Shown: positions 11,473 to 22,729, numbered from the stretch's first letter. The stretch: 64,000 bases of DNA from Zygnema cylindricum (GCA_037447655.1 JBBHKE010000247.1:1-64000); one strand, 5' to 3'. The notes: a model not told the origin generated them from the letters alone. Made by a program: numbers and translations.

Positions 11473-13281
11473 ATGGAGGGCGACCGACGACCATTCAAAC
11501 AACTTCGCTCTGCCATTCAGCGACGATATCGTCCAAGACTAAATGAAACCGAGGTAGGGGGTCATATACCTAGAGGGGAGAATTTAGTGAGGGAAAGGGA
11601 GGCGGCTATAGAACAGTTTAGGGAAGAAAGAGAGATAGCGGTAGGGGAGGATATTGAAAGAGAATGTGAGGAAGGGGCGGAACTGGTCAAGGAGAAGGAA
11701 ATAGAGGGGGCGGAAGAAAGGCAAAGTTTGGAAGAGGAGGCGGTTGGGCATGAGATACCGGGAGCGGAGGTGGTAGTTCGAGAGAGGGGGGCAACCGGAG
11801 GAGTATTAGGGAATAGGGTTGAACCGGAGGAGGGTGGTGGGGAAAGGGTTGGAATGGAGTTGGTTTTGATGGAAGGGGAGGAATCGGGTGTCCAAATAGA
11901 GGCGATGGAGGAATCAGAGGTGGTGGGGAGGGGAGGGACGGGGACGGAGAGGGTAGTTAGGAGAAGTGTGCCGGAGGGGGGGGTTCCGGATGAAGGGGTT
12001 GGAGCTGAGGAAGAAGGTGTCCGGGAAGTAGAAGGAGGTAAGGAAGAAGACGAAGAATACGACCCCTCGGGAACCGCGTCGGACGAGCCTATAGAGGACG
12101 GGGAAGAGCCTACGGAAGAGGGGGAAGTGCTGGAAGAAACCGATTCGTCGGACATTCCGGTGACGAGATACGAGGACGATCCGACAACCTCGGACGAGCA
12201 ATCTTCGGAGAGCTCGGAGAGGCCCATGGAGGAAGAATATGGAGACGAAGATGAGGTCGTTGCTTTTCCTCCTTCACCGAACCGCGAAAGGGCTATCGTG
12301 GCGGTACAACCACCTCAAATTCCGGCCGACTATGATGTTCCCGTTCGAGAGGAAGAACCCGATTGGTTTTTTCCGCCTCCCGTCGGAGATGAGGCCATGG
12401 ATGGCTTCCGACCATCGGCGGCCCACTATATCCCGGTCGAGGAGTGGCCGGACTATTGGCGTTATGGGGAGGCTCGGCCTCTCGTACGGAATTTGAACCC
12501 CGTCTCGGAAATTCTAGACATCCCTCCGGATGTCCCCGCCCACCCAACATGGTTGTACATCGCATCGTACAACCATGCTTCAAATTTCCCTTACATTAGG
12601 CATTTTCAGCCTAATGATGATCGTTTTACATGGATTGTACGTCGACCGATCGGATTCGAAATCGATGTGCCCGAATTAATGCGGCATTATCACCCTTGGG
12701 ATCCACGGTTATTCACCATTCTACGTCGTGCAACTCGTACTCCGGAGCTAAACGAATTTTTAGAGGCTCGAAGTGCGGTTTTACAACGCTTCCGAAATGT
12801 GCAAGTGAGGCGTACGTACCTTTGGGAAATTCCGAGGGTACCACATGTCCAAGAGCCCCCTCCACCGCCGGAATTGGAGCAATTGAGGAATGAAGTTGAA
12901 AATCTCAATCGGCGGGTCGAGGCTCAAGAATTAGCGATGAGAGAGGTTCGTCGCTTAATTAATAATCTCACGCGAGAGCTTGCAGGAATCACCGCGGAGC
13001 CGAATTTTAATGGTCAACACGCAACAACAACCGTTGAAATTTTTGCGGTCAAACACAGGAAGAATTTCAACGGTCAATGTTATTCGACGCGCCATCAAGA
13101 TCGAACGACCTACATCAATTGCCGAAATACAAACGGACAACACGCGCGAGTGCCGGCATGCCACGCAGAATTTTCTGGTCGTACTTCATCAAACAACACG
13201 TGGCATCATTCTATTGGTTATCGGAAAAGGAAAAAGACAGATCGTCGACGACTTACCTGCCACGTGGCAGACCGTGAGTGA
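11473..13281 (+). CDS. Hypothetical acidic protein with coiled coil
   Basis: Open from ATG 11473 to TGA for 602 residues (the frame is open upstream to 11440 without an ATG). Residues ~25-260 are Glu/Gly/Val-rich and strongly acidic. Residues ~270-470 are more globular, with aromatic W/Y/P-rich segments (DWFFPPP, EEWPDYWRYGEARPLVRNLNP). Residues ~480-525 form a leucine-heptad coiled coil (PPPELEQLRNEVENLNRRVE). The last ~75 residues are compositionally different and overlap sequence resembling family-B LTRs, so the natural C-terminus may have been replaced. No motif allows a function. A 600-codon open frame amid decayed repeats suggests recent coding, either host or part of an unrecognised transposon. 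Confidence 0.45.
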   Translation: MEGDRRPFKQLRSAIQRRYRPRLNETEVGGHIPRGENLVREREAAIEQFREEREIAVGEDIERECEEGAELVKEKEIEGAEERQSLEEEAVGHEIPGAEVVVRERGATGGVLGNRVEPEEGGGERVGMELVLMEGEESGVQIEAMEESEVVGRGGTGTERVVRRSVPEGGVPDEGVGAEEEGVREVEGGKEEDEEYDPSGTASDEPIEDGEEPTEEGEVLEETDSSDIPVTRYEDDPTTSDEQSSESSERPMEEEYGDEDEVVAFPPSPNRERAIVAVQPPQIPADYDVPVREEEPDWFFPPPVGDEAMDGFRPSAAHYIPVEEWPDYWRYGEARPLVRNLNPVSEILDIPPDVPAHPTWLYIASYNHASNFPYIRHFQPNDDRFTWIVRRPIGFEIDVPELMRHYHPWDPRLFTILRRATRTPELNEFLEARSAVLQRFRNVQVRRTYLWEIPRVPHVQEPPPPPELEQLRNEVENLNRRVEAQELAMREVRRLINNLTRELAGITAEPNFNGQHATTTVEIFAVKHRKNFNGQCYSTRHQDRTTYINCRNTNGQHARVPACHAEFSGRTSSNNTWHHSIGYRKRKKTDRRRLTCHVADRE

Positions 13282-13667
13282 TGCCGTGTATTTCCGTACA
13301 TAAAGTACGACGGTTGCCGTAATTTCTATGTACATTATGTAGTGTATTACATTTTTATTGGTCTAGAATTTTTATAGTAGTTTCTTAGAAGTTAGACATT
13401 TTTAAAAAAATCCTCTCTCTCCCAGAGGCAGTCTATATAAATTTCTTGTCTTTGAACAGCCATAACTTAATGCTCAGGTGAGCAAATTCAGTGATTCTTT
13501 TTGCAGCTGACTTAGGGGAGTCGACGCTACACAAGGGTGTAGCCGGTTTGAAATTTTCCGTGCCATGGTGCCACTTATTCTTTGCCAAATCCAAAAGTGC
13601 TAATATTATCCTAGAGACTTCATATAAGCTGGACATTCTGTGTACTAATCGAGGTCACAGAATTACA
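13200..13667 (+). repeat. Family-B-like LTR fragment
   Basis: 13380-13667 follows the 3' half of the plus-oriented LTRs at 18299 and 46924: CTCTCTCCCAGAG, GCCATAAC, ATTCTTTTTGC, GGGGAGTC, CAAGGGTGTAG, ATAAGCTGGACATTCTGTG, ending AGAATTACA at 13667. The left edge is unclear (somewhere 13.0-13.2 kb), where it overlaps the tail of the acidic ORF. It is in the opposite orientation to the nearby element F, so it is not F's 3' LTR. From 13668 to 14059 I see nothing recognisable. Confidence 0.5.
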
Positions 13668-14059
13668 ACAAGCGTCTTGCCGACTGTTGATCAAGTGGTC
13701 CATGTCACCTGAGGTCGTACAAAGTGATGAGTCATTTCGTGGTCCCACGTGAATCACGTCCGTAGACCCGATTCACATCTACGGTCGTCGTTGAATGTTA
13801 TAACACAATTTTCCCAAATAATTAGTTAAGTCTCCGTCCATCCGATCCTTCAACAGTATACGTTTGATGTATGACGTGTGTAAAAGTGTGTTGGCCCTTT
13901 TTCGTAAAACCCGTACGATGTTTATTTGCTGACGCGTGTCCTTGTAGAAGTACAACACACTCAAGGTACTTCTGCTACTGTTATACTAAATGAGGTGAGT
14001 ATTACAACTTCCTCAGACAAAAATATTCTAAGTCTTTGGTCTCTCCTCACAGCTCTGAT

Positions 14060-14587
14060 TACTGGGTATTAAGATTTCTAATTTCAACAAATTCCTTTGA
14101 ACAAAGTCCATATAAGGACTTTATAAGTCTGCAGACTTTGCACTCCTCACCTTCCTCTACAAATCCTTCTGGTTTCCGCATAAATATTTCTTCCTCTATT
14201 TCACCATTGAGGGAGGTGGTTTTAATATCAATCTGGTGTATTTCCATGTCTTCCGCTGCCGCTAGACTTAAGAGAATCTTTACTGATGGGAACCGTACCA
14301 CAAGAGCAAAGGTCTTTTCATAATCTATCCCTTTTTTTTGAGTAAACACCTTTGCTACCAACCGAGCCTTATATCTTTCAATGGTATTATGTGGGTTTAA
14401 TTTCAGTTTAAACACCCATTTGCACTCAATCGATTTTCTGTTGGGAGGACTGTCCACTAGTTCCCAAGTATTTGCTTCCATGATGGATGCCATCTCATCA
14501 TTTATAGCTCTAACCCATCTATCCTTCTCCGGACTGTCCATTGCCTTTGAGTATGACTGAGGCTCATCAGGGTGAGATAGCTTATTT
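14060..14587 (-). pseudogene. Copia reverse transcriptase, part of element F
   Basis: Minus-strand frame with classic copia RT N-terminal blocks: [65 protein letters not shown], then IHQIDIKTTSLNGEIEEEIFM and LIKSLYGL. It breaks off after SLYGL near 14110 and no YVDD/YADD block follows. Its N-terminal side continues at 22735-22974 once element A and one copy of its duplication are removed. The ORF that seems to begin at 14697 is a chance fusion with the gag start in A's LTR. Confidence 0.85.
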
Positions 14588-14592
14588 ACCTT

Positions 14593-15409
14593 TGTTGATT
14601 TGAGGCAGCTGGTGCCCGTGAAGAAGAAGAGGAAGCAGCAGCAGTTGCCATAATCAAAATCAAAAATACAAGAGAGGAAACTCTCACGAATACCCACAAA
14701 TGACCGACTTCACAATGAAGCCCCAAGCAAACCATACACACACTAGGTCTGCAAATTTGCCACAACAAAGAAAATAAACCAAAGAAACCACATGCAGAAT
14801 TTTACAACAATCTGCCAAAAAAACCACAATGATCTTACAATTCAAAATTCACAAAAACTGCTTTGCAGTGTTTCCATACTAGGAATTCCTATCTCTAAAT
14901 TATTCTAAGTCCTACATATACAAGAGAAAGATAGCTGATCTTAACCATACCACAATTATCGTGGTCCACCGGTACACTAAATCTTTATCAAATCAAACCT
15001 CGCCGTAATCTGTAGAAAGTATTTACATCAATCTTAACTCTAGTCTCCCCTAAGATTCGCAACAAAAGTTCGTTTACTGAAATGACGGTGCAGTCAATAT
15101 TTCTCTTCCAAAAATGACGGCGGACTTCGTTCGTCGTCCGCACACTCATTCATCACTGAAGATGAACCTCCACGTGTAAATCCGGTCCCCAAATGAATTT
15201 GTACTTCGTCATCCAGATCAAACAACTTTGACTCCCTCACAGACTGACACGTGTACTTGGAGTGTACCGAACCTGTGTACTCCCTTCAGAGTTACATACC
15301 ACACTAAACCTTGTCTTACGCTAATTCAGTCTGGACACAAAATGACTAAGTCCATAATCTCCTTCTCACACACAAGATATAGAGAGGACTAAAGGTTTCC
15401 AAAACAACA
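14593..15409 (-). repeat. 3' LTR of element A
   Basis: 817 bp, TGTTG...CAACA in element orientation, preceded by a polypurine tract (GGGGAG) at 15410-15415. It is nearly the same as the 855-bp 5' LTR; most of the length difference is a 37-bp tandem duplication in the latter. The last 59 nt contain the gag ATG (14651) and ~19 codons. Confidence 0.9.
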
Positions 15410-15432
15410 CTCCCCTAAACCTTTAGACTCTC

Positions 15433-17008
15433 TCAGCCACTAAGTCCACCTGCCTCTCTACAAAATTTCAATTTAGGTGCAGGAAAAGGCTGAGTCATCA
15501 TATCTGGTACCATCATCTCATCTGGCAAATAACTAAGTTTCAAAATTTTGTTCATCACCTTCTCTCTTACAAAATGTAGGTTGATATCAATGTGCTTGCT
15601 TTGAAAGTGATGACTACGGTTAGATGCTATCGCTATAGCTGCCTGGTTGTCACACCACACTATTTGAGGTCCCGATTGCATGAAATGAAGTTCTTGAAGG
15701 AGAGACTTTACCCAAAGTAACTCCTTGACAACTTAGTTGGTTGCCATGTATTCAGCCTCCATTGTAGACTGAGCTGTGACTTTTTGAAGCTTGTTGCTCC
15801 AGCAGCATGTTCCACTTCCAATCTTCAGAATGAATCCAGTAGTAGAGCGGCGGCTTGGCATAACTCGCATCGCTTACAAGTGTGATTTATTTCATCTCCG
15901 CCGAGAGCAAGCTGCAGATTCCGTGTCCCTGCAAGATATCGAAGATCCCTCTTTGCTGCCTCCCAATCTGATCTCCTCGGATTTTGTAAACTCCGGCTTA
16001 AAGCACCGACTGCTGCCGCAACATCTGGACGTGTGCAGTTCATGAAGTAGATTAGGCTGCCGACAATCTGGTGGTACGGAATGGCAGCCATAGAATATGC
16101 CTCCCTTGATTCCAAGGTGTCATCAAAAATGACTCCTCCATCGGTCTCCATGCCTTCCACCTTTTGCTTAAATTCCATGGGAGTGGCACTTCCCTTTGCC
16201 TTTGCCATGCCAAACTTTTCAAGCATGTTCCCAATCGCTTTCCGCTGCGTTAGGTAGATTATTCTCCGATCTCTATCCCTTTCTACTTGAATTCCGAGAA
16301 TATACTTTGCCTCCCCTAAATCTTTCATCTCAAATCTGGAATTTAAGGCTGTTTTTATTTAGTTAATCTCATTCATTGACTTACTTAGTAGCAGCAAATC
16401 ATCTACATACACCGCAATGTAAATGATCCTATCTTCCCCTTCCATAACATAGATTGAGTGATCTAAACTAATCCTCACAAAGCCGAGACCAGTTAGAAAT
16501 TATTCCACTGACGTGGAGCCTGCTTCAGTCCCTACAAGGATTTGAACAACTTACACACCAGATTTTCTTTTCCGGTCTCTGCATACATTTCAGGCTGCTT
16601 CATATTAACTACTTCTTCTAAATCTCCATGCAAGAAAGCCGTCTTAACATCCATTTGAAGTTATTCCATATCCTCAATGGCTGTAAAAGACAACAAAATT
16701 CTGACAGTTGGAAACTGGAAAACCGGTGAGAAAGTCTCTTCATAGTCAATTCCCTCCTTCTGACTATAACCTTTCGCAACAAGCCTAGCCTTATATCTCT
16801 GAATTGAATTATCCGGATTTAGCTTAACTTTATAAACCCACTTACAGCCAATGGCTTTTCGATCCGGCGGAAGCTCCACAAGCTCCCAAGTTTGAGCCTC
16901 CATTATAGATCGCATTTCGTCATTCGCCGCGGAGATCCATTGATCCTTTTCCGGGGCTGAAAAAGCTTCTTGTATGGTGACCGTTGCCGAAAATAGAGCA
17001 TGCTCCAC
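15433..17008 (-). pseudogene. Element A reverse transcriptase and RNase H
   Basis: Minus-strand pieces in order: RT N-terminal blocks at 17008-16661 ([59 protein letters not shown]), an interrupted stretch 16660-16329 whose residues still suggest the catalytic region, MKDLGEAKYILGIQVERD...RPDVAAAVGALSRSLQNP at 16328-15825, and RNase H at 15681-15433 (IVWCDNQAAIAIASN, KHIDINLHFVREKV, DMMTQPFPAP). Several stops and shifts separate the pieces. Confidence 0.85.
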
Positions 17009-17051
17009 CGGTAATACCCAACACTAATGCATTGGACTCCGCGTAACGCTA

Positions 17052-17270
17052 CACCGTGAATCGCTATTAATGTTAATGCTTTTTCATTTTCTTACAACAT
17101 CTTTTCTCCATAAAGACTTATCAGATTTTGGATCTGACAGTTGCGATTGAAAGGTAACGTTCTCAGCTTCCGATCGGCTGTTTCAAATTGAAAATCCGAC
17201 AATATTGTACGGGGAAAAAATGTTCTAAGTGGCGAAAAAAGTTTTATAACAATAATAGCGATACACGGTG
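17052..17270. mobile_element. Tc1/mariner-type MITE (219 bp)
   Basis: Termini CACCGTGAATCGCTATTA and AATAGCGATACACGGTG, TA on both sides (17050-17051, 17271-17272). The interior aligns with the intronic copy at 6753-6969. Confidence 0.8.
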
Positions 17271-17689
17271 TACTGTACTAAAGTGTTGATGTCTTCCGCC
17301 ACTTAAAACATATTTTCTACGTGCACACAACAGTTTTTGATAAGAAACCGCCGATAGGGAGGTGACAATCTTGCTTTTCGGGCGCAACCGTCGGATAAAC
17401 AACACCGTCCGGGCAAAACCGCAAAACTGACAAGTACAAACAACCCCACAAGTATGCACGGAGAAAAGATGTAATTAAGTGGCGAAAAAACATTAAACCT
17501 AATGGCGATATGCAGTGTTTCGTTTTCCTAAGTGATATGTTGTTGCAAATTTTGAGGTATCAATTTACGCGTAAGGAATTAACAAGCTTACCTGATTTCC
17601 GGCGGTTGTCCCAATCATCGAGCTTTTGCTGGTCTAATTTTCCCAGACATCGCATTTTGCATGGTGACCTTGAAATGACACCTTTTTGG

Positions 17690-18095
17690 TAGAGTTCCCC
17701 TCTCTTCCCCACTCTTACCCTCTCTTCCCTTCAGTTCCTCTCTCTTTCCCTCTCTAATTCTCTCTTCCCTTCAGTTCTCCTCTCTTCCCCTCCCTTCCCC
17801 TCCCTCCCTTTCTTTCCCCCTCTTTCCCTCTGTTACCCTCTCTTCACTTCAGTTCCCCACTATTTCTCTCTCCTACACTCTTTTCCCTTCGGTTTTCCTC
17901 TCTTCCCCTCTCTTCCCCTCTCTTCCCCTCTTTTCCCCTCCCTTTCTTTTCCCCTCTCTTCCCCTCTCTTCCCTTCAGTTCCCCTCTCTTCCCCTCTATT
18001 CCCCTCTCTTCCCTTCAGTTCCCCTCTCTTCCCTTCAGTTTCCCTCTCTTCCCCCCTTTTCCCTTCTCTTCCCTTCAGTTCCCCTATCTGCTCAA
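17690..18095. repeat. Pyrimidine-rich minisatellite
   Basis: About 400 bp of variant units such as TCTCTTCCCTTCAGTTCCCC, almost pure C/T on the plus strand. No coding frame with gene-like composition crosses it. Confidence 0.8.
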
Positions 18096-18298
18096 TGGTC
18101 GAACGGTAGAGTGTACTCCCCTACAACTTATCTAAACAGTTTTGCATCAAAAAATTTGTTAGTTACGATTCGAATTCTATCTAATTAATGTTGATGTTGC
18201 GCTTTTAAAGTTTTTCACGACATTTTGTATGTATCTCTGCATGTATGGATGAATGCTTAAAATGCGATGAATGCATAAAATAACATTGGTGTCGATTT

Positions 18299-19215
18299 TG
18301 TTGAAAAAGGTATTTTCTATTTTCTGTTTGTCAGTCTGTCTATGAAGGTTCTTAAGTCCTCACACTTGTTGTAGTCCCTGAGGACTCAAAGATAGCCATG
18401 GCTGCCTTAAGCAGTCAGGAAGAAAGACTAAGGGAGCAGGAGGCATAACTCTTTGCAAAAGTTAGGCGCCGAGACTAGGATTTGATCTTAGGTCCTACGG
18501 GATGACCGTCGTACGGCGAAGCCATGCTCCTTATCCGTTTAGTCTTGATGAAGCGTTGCGTACATGGGGTGTGATTGGTATTTCAACATATAAACATTTA
18601 ACATACTTCATTTAACGGATTACGAAACGAAACGACATTGAATTTGAACGGACGTGATTAATTGTCAGTTTCTGATCGGACGGCTCACAGTGGAGCCGAC
18701 GCACCGGAGTGGACATTTTGTGAGCTAATGTCAACGAATGACACGTGGCAAGGCATGAGTGGACAGCGGACATTACGGGGAGAGCGGGGAAAGAGATTAT
18801 GGCTCAGGAACTGACAGGCGTCAGCGGGACGGCCATGCCGTACCATGGCCGTACAAGAAGTACAGCGGCACCTGTACCTTCTTGTACCTTACAGTCTTGT
18901 GATTGGTTAGGTACAGTATAAGTAGGAGGTTTAGAGAGGGATTTAGGACTTAGAAAATTTTTGAGGCGCCTCTCTCTAAGAGACCTTTGGTATTTATAGG
19001 CCATCTTTAGCCAGCCATAATTTATTGCTCAAGGGGGGCAAATCCAGAAATTCTTTTTGCGTTTGACTCAGGGGAGTCGGGCCTTCACAGGGGTGAAGTT
19101 GGTCAGAACTCTTATTTGACCGTGTGGCTTTTATTTGGTCTGAAAGTCATAGGGGCAAATTTTATCCTAGAGGCTTTATATAAGCTGGACATTCTGTGGT
19201 TGTCACAGAGCTACA
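18299..19215 (+). repeat. Family-B-like solo LTR
   Basis: 917 bp, TGTTGAAAAAGG...AGAGCTACA, with near-matching 5-bp flanks GATTT (18294-18298) and GATCT (19216-19220). It shares the family-B landmarks (ACTTGTTGTAGT, CACGTGGCA, CTCTCTAAGAGA, GGGGAGTC, ATTCTGTG) and an antisense tRNA-like module. Confidence 0.65.
18456..18547 (-). other. Antisense tRNA-like module in LTR
   Basis: Read on the minus strand: ACTAAACGGATAAGGAGC (A-box-like), then AGATCAAATCCTAG (B-box-like) ~50 nt later and a TTTT run. The same layout recurs in the other five family-B LTRs examined. Confidence 0.45.
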
Positions 19216-19663
19216 GATCTTTGGGAAACATTTTTGAAAAGATATGTTGATGTCATGCATTACGCAATAGGGGTTAATGGATATTTATGACCGAAGTCCT
19301 GATACAATGTATAATGTGGACGCAGTTAATTTTCTGGGGTCTCTAAAATTTTGGTAGTGGGCATGAGAACTACAGGCTGGAGGGAGAGAGAGAGGGAGAG
19401 GGGAGGGGGAAGGGGAGGGAGAGGGAGAGGGGGCGCGGAAGGGGGAGGGGGAGGGGGAGGGAGAGGGAGAGATTGAGAGAGATTCAGTGTGCGAATTCTT
19501 ACTTCCATTGTTTTGATCATGTTTTAGTAATATCAAAAATCAGGTAGCTCAACCAAAAGGTGACCAATATAAACATAAAAAAAAGTGATTGAGAATATGC
19601 ACAGTGATGTCATGCAAAGTTTTAGCAAAACGTAGTGAACATAAAAAAAAAAAAAAACACGAT

Positions 19664-20617
19664 ACACTGCACCTTAACCTGAATATTCCTAGCAACCTTA
19701 AGAGTTTTTCTATCCATATTGTATACTCTATAGCCTACGGAATCATCATCATATCCCATAAAAATTTCGGGAACCGATTTCAAATGAAGCTTAGAAATAG
19801 GAAGATTATCTAAAATAAAACATTTACTACCAAAAACCCGGAAGTGACTCACATTGGGTTTCCTTCCAGTCCACACTTCATAGGGTGTTTTACCTTTTAC
19901 GGCTCTAGTTTCTATTCTATTCCTAATATAAGATGCACAAGAGAAAGCTTCACCCCAAAATTTAGAATCTATCCCTTTATTTAACATCATATTTTTTGCA
20001 CTTTCCTTTAAAGTCCGGTTAAGTCTTTCTGATACTCCGTTTTGCTCCGGAGTATATGGAACTGTAAATTGACGAGAAATGCCATGTTCCTTTAAATAAT
20101 CAGAAAACGCATTAGAAATATATTCTCCTCCGTTGTCGTACCGAAGGGAGAGAATCGGCTTCCCGTAAAGTTTTTCTGCCCAAAGCCGAAAGTGCTTGAA
20201 GTGAGTAAACACTTCACTCTTCTCCTTCATAAAGTAAACCTTGCGGTATCGAGAGAAATCATCTGTAAAAGTAACCAAAAACCGGCTGCCACTAAGGGAA
20301 GGAACTTTTGACGGTCCCCACACATCCGAATGAATTACTTGCAGCAAATCCGTGGCCCGATTATCCGCGGTCTGAGGTAAAGGCAGCTTGTGAAGCTTTC
20401 CCAAAGCACAACCATCACATATATGGGAATCTTTTTGTCCTAATTTGACACCATCTATCATATTTTGCTTTACCATTTTATCAAGCCTTTCATGATGAAC
20501 ATGACCGAGCCTCTTATGCCACAAAACATTTTCCGGAAGGACACTGGAGTATGCAAAGTCAATTTCATAAGCCAAGTCCATCCGGTATAACAAGTTTGGG
20601 CCTCTAGTTCCTACCAA
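19664..20617 (-). pseudogene. Element A integrase
   Basis: GAG-pre-integrase HKRLGHVHHERLDKMVKQN with the zinc-binding H..H..C..C (HICDGCALGKLHKLPLP), integrase core HSDVWGP (first D), YDNGGEYISN (second D) and PEQNGVSERLNRTLKE (catalytic E), then the GKTPYEVWTGRKPNVSHFRVFGSKCF block. It ends at the foreign insertion near 19665. A 1-nt shift near 20620 separates it from gag-protease. Confidence 0.9.
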
Positions 20618-20619
20618 GG

Positions 20620-21933
20620 CTAATCTCCCAACTTGCTTACTACATTTTTCCCATTCTTTTGCAAAATTTCAAATCCTTTCATTTCAGCCACCGAAGTGGA
20701 AAACAAATTTTTCTTAGAATTTGGGATATAGAGAACATCATGTAAGGTTCTCTTTACAATCTGACCATTGATGTCACATGCTAACTCCACGCTTCCCTTC
20801 GCCGTAGCTTCCACACCGCTGTCATCCGCGTAATAAATCCGTCGAGTGGGAATCGGAGTAAGGGTTTTGAAGTAAGTTCGGTTGCCGCAGGTGTGAGAAG
20901 AGCACCGAGAATCCATAATCCACCCGTTCTCTTGAGGTCCCTCCATGAGATCTTTCACAAGAGCAAAGAATTCATCGTCATCCGATTGCGGAAATCTGAC
21001 CACATCGTCTTTTTCTTCCGCCGGATTATCTTGTTCCATCTCATCGATTGCAAGGAAAGCCGCATTTTTAACCGGCAGTTTTGATGCCGGAAGTTTTGGT
21101 GATGAATTCTTTGATCGCACCTTCCATCCCGCACAATAAATTCCTGTTTCACATGCTTTTATAAATGTCGGACACAGTCGGAAAACATGACCTTGACCAA
21201 AATAATAGACACATCTATCATATTGCTTATAATTCGGATTAGGAGTAAAATTCCTATTTCTTAAAAATCTAGCCGGTCTATATGTTTGAGCATTGTAAGC
21301 TACTACTCCATGTCCTCCATTCAATCCTATGTGATTTCCCTCTTCTTCTAGAATGTAAGCTTCAGCTACAGCTATATTCCATTTACTGTTCTCTAACCTC
21401 TTTAGCTGTTCTGATGATCCTATATATTCAATAGAAAGCCCTCTCATTAAAATCATTGCTTGATGATAGGGAGGAAAACTCCCCACGGAGCATGCATTTT
21501 CCGACAATAGGAGTTTCAAACCACTACAGTATGATTTCATATCACCAACGGTATATTTATAATCCCAAATTTTTCCAGCAGTTATAACCTCATTCTGCTC
21601 AGTAGCTATGACATGAGATTCTCTCAAACTCTTCCGTAATTCAGAAGCCGTAGTGATATGGATATATGTCATATTTAAGTCTTCCGACAAAATAAATTTG
21701 AGAACATGTAATGCATCCTCATTTTTCTTTCCAAATTCAGGGTCCGTATTCGGAAGAACACCGGAAACCACATCATACAGTTTTACTTGTTTAAGGTAAG
21801 TTTTAGTCAAATCAGCCCAATGCATATATTTTTCTCCATTAAACACCGGGATCCGTGAGAGCGAGCCCGTGACCTCGTGATTTGAGGCAGCTGGTGCCCC
21901 TGAAGAAGAAGAGGAAGCAGCAGCAGTTGCCAT
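20620..21933 (-). pseudogene. Element A gag and protease
   Basis: Starts at ATG 21933, inside the 5' LTR (edge 21875); the first ~19 residues (MATAAASSSSSGAPAASN) are LTR-encoded. Then follow RIPVFNGEKYMHWADLTKTYL (copia gag), a degraded zinc knuckle (CVYYFGQGHVFRLC, second Cys lost) and a protease site WIMDSRCSSHTC, where DSG has become DSR. The frame is long and open to 20620, but both key sites are altered. The longer frame from 22050 uses a non-ATG start. Confidence 0.85.
21860..21874 (-). other. Primer-binding site of element A
   Basis: GGTCACGGGCTCGCT directly abuts the LTR edge; 10 of 15 bases match the complement of the plant-type initiator tRNA-Met anticodon arm (GGTTATGGGCCCACC). 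It is the weakest of the four such sites here. Confidence 0.5.
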
Positions 21934-22729
21934 AATCACAATCAAAAATACAAGAGAGTAAACTCTCACGAATACCCACAAATGACCGACTTGACAATGA
22001 AGCCCCAAGCAAACCAGACTTACACTAGGTCTGCAAATTTGCCACAACAAAGAAAATAAACTAAAGAAACCACATGCAGAATTTTACAACAATCTGCCAA
22101 AAAAACCACAATGATCTTACAGTTCAAAATTCACAAAAACTGCTTTGCAGTTTTTCCATACTAGGAATTCCTTTCTCTAAATTATTCTAAGTCCTACATA
22201 TACAAGCGAACCTAAAGCTGATCTTAACCGTACCACAATTATCGTGGTCCACCGATACACTAAATCTTTATCAAACCAAACCTCGCCGTAATCCGTACAA
22301 AGTATTTACATCAATCTTAACTCTAGTCTCCACTAAGATACGCAACAAAAGTTCGTTTACTGAAATGACGGTGCATTCAATATTTCTCTTCCAAAAATGA
22401 CGGCAAACAGCATTCAATATTTCTCTTCCAAAAATGACGGCAAACTTCCTCCGCCGTCCGCACACTCATTATTCACTAAAGATGAACCTCCACGTGTAAA
22501 TTCGGTCCCCAAATGCATTTGTACTTCGTCATCCACATCAAACAACTTTGACTCCCTCACAGACTGACACGTGTACTTCGAGTGTACCGAACCTGTGTAC
22601 TCCCTTCGGAGTTACATACCACACTAAACCTTGTCTTACACCAATTTAGTTTGGACACAAAATGACTAAGTCTAGAATCTCCTTCTCACACACAAGATAT
22701 ATAGAGGACTAAAGGTTTCCAAAACAACA
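21875..22729 (-). repeat. 5' LTR of element A
   Basis: 855 bp. Contains a 37-bp tandem duplication (22373-22409 and 22410-22446) present once in the 3' LTR. The last three bases differ from the 3' LTR (CGA against ACA). Confidence 0.9.

Larger units (their letters stand above)
17040..19665. other. Foreign DNA inside element A
   Basis: Copia coding stops near 17040 and resumes at 19665. Inside are a MITE (17052-17270), a pyrimidine-rich minisatellite (17690-18090), a family-B solo LTR (18299-19215) and a GA-rich run (19375-19475). It may be several separate insertions or a rearranged block; no duplication was found for the whole stretch. Confidence 0.6.
14593..22729 (-). mobile_element. Ty1/copia element A, inserted in element F
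   Basis: LTRs at 21875-22729 (5') and 14593-15409 (3') bracket gag, protease, integrase, RT and RNase H in copia order on the minus strand. Flanks are the perfect 5-bp duplication ACCTT (14588-14592, 22730-22734), and deleting the element plus one duplication copy fuses F's two coding halves in frame. The internal region is split by ~2.6 kb of foreign DNA (17040-19665). All coding parts carry frame breaks, so it is dead. Confidence 0.92.

Noticed and set aside
11562-12227. Ser/Pro-rich 221-residue minus-strand frame
   Set aside because: Antisense of the acidic ORF at 11473; its composition is explained by the GAG/GAA codons on the other strand.
13200-13667. 3' LTR of element F
   Set aside because: The LTR-like sequence is in plus orientation, whereas F reads on the minus strand, and no RNase H lies between.
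14593-14697. N-terminus of a fused RT ORF (212 residues)
   Set aside because: A chance junction of element A's LTR/gag start with element F's RT across the insertion edge.
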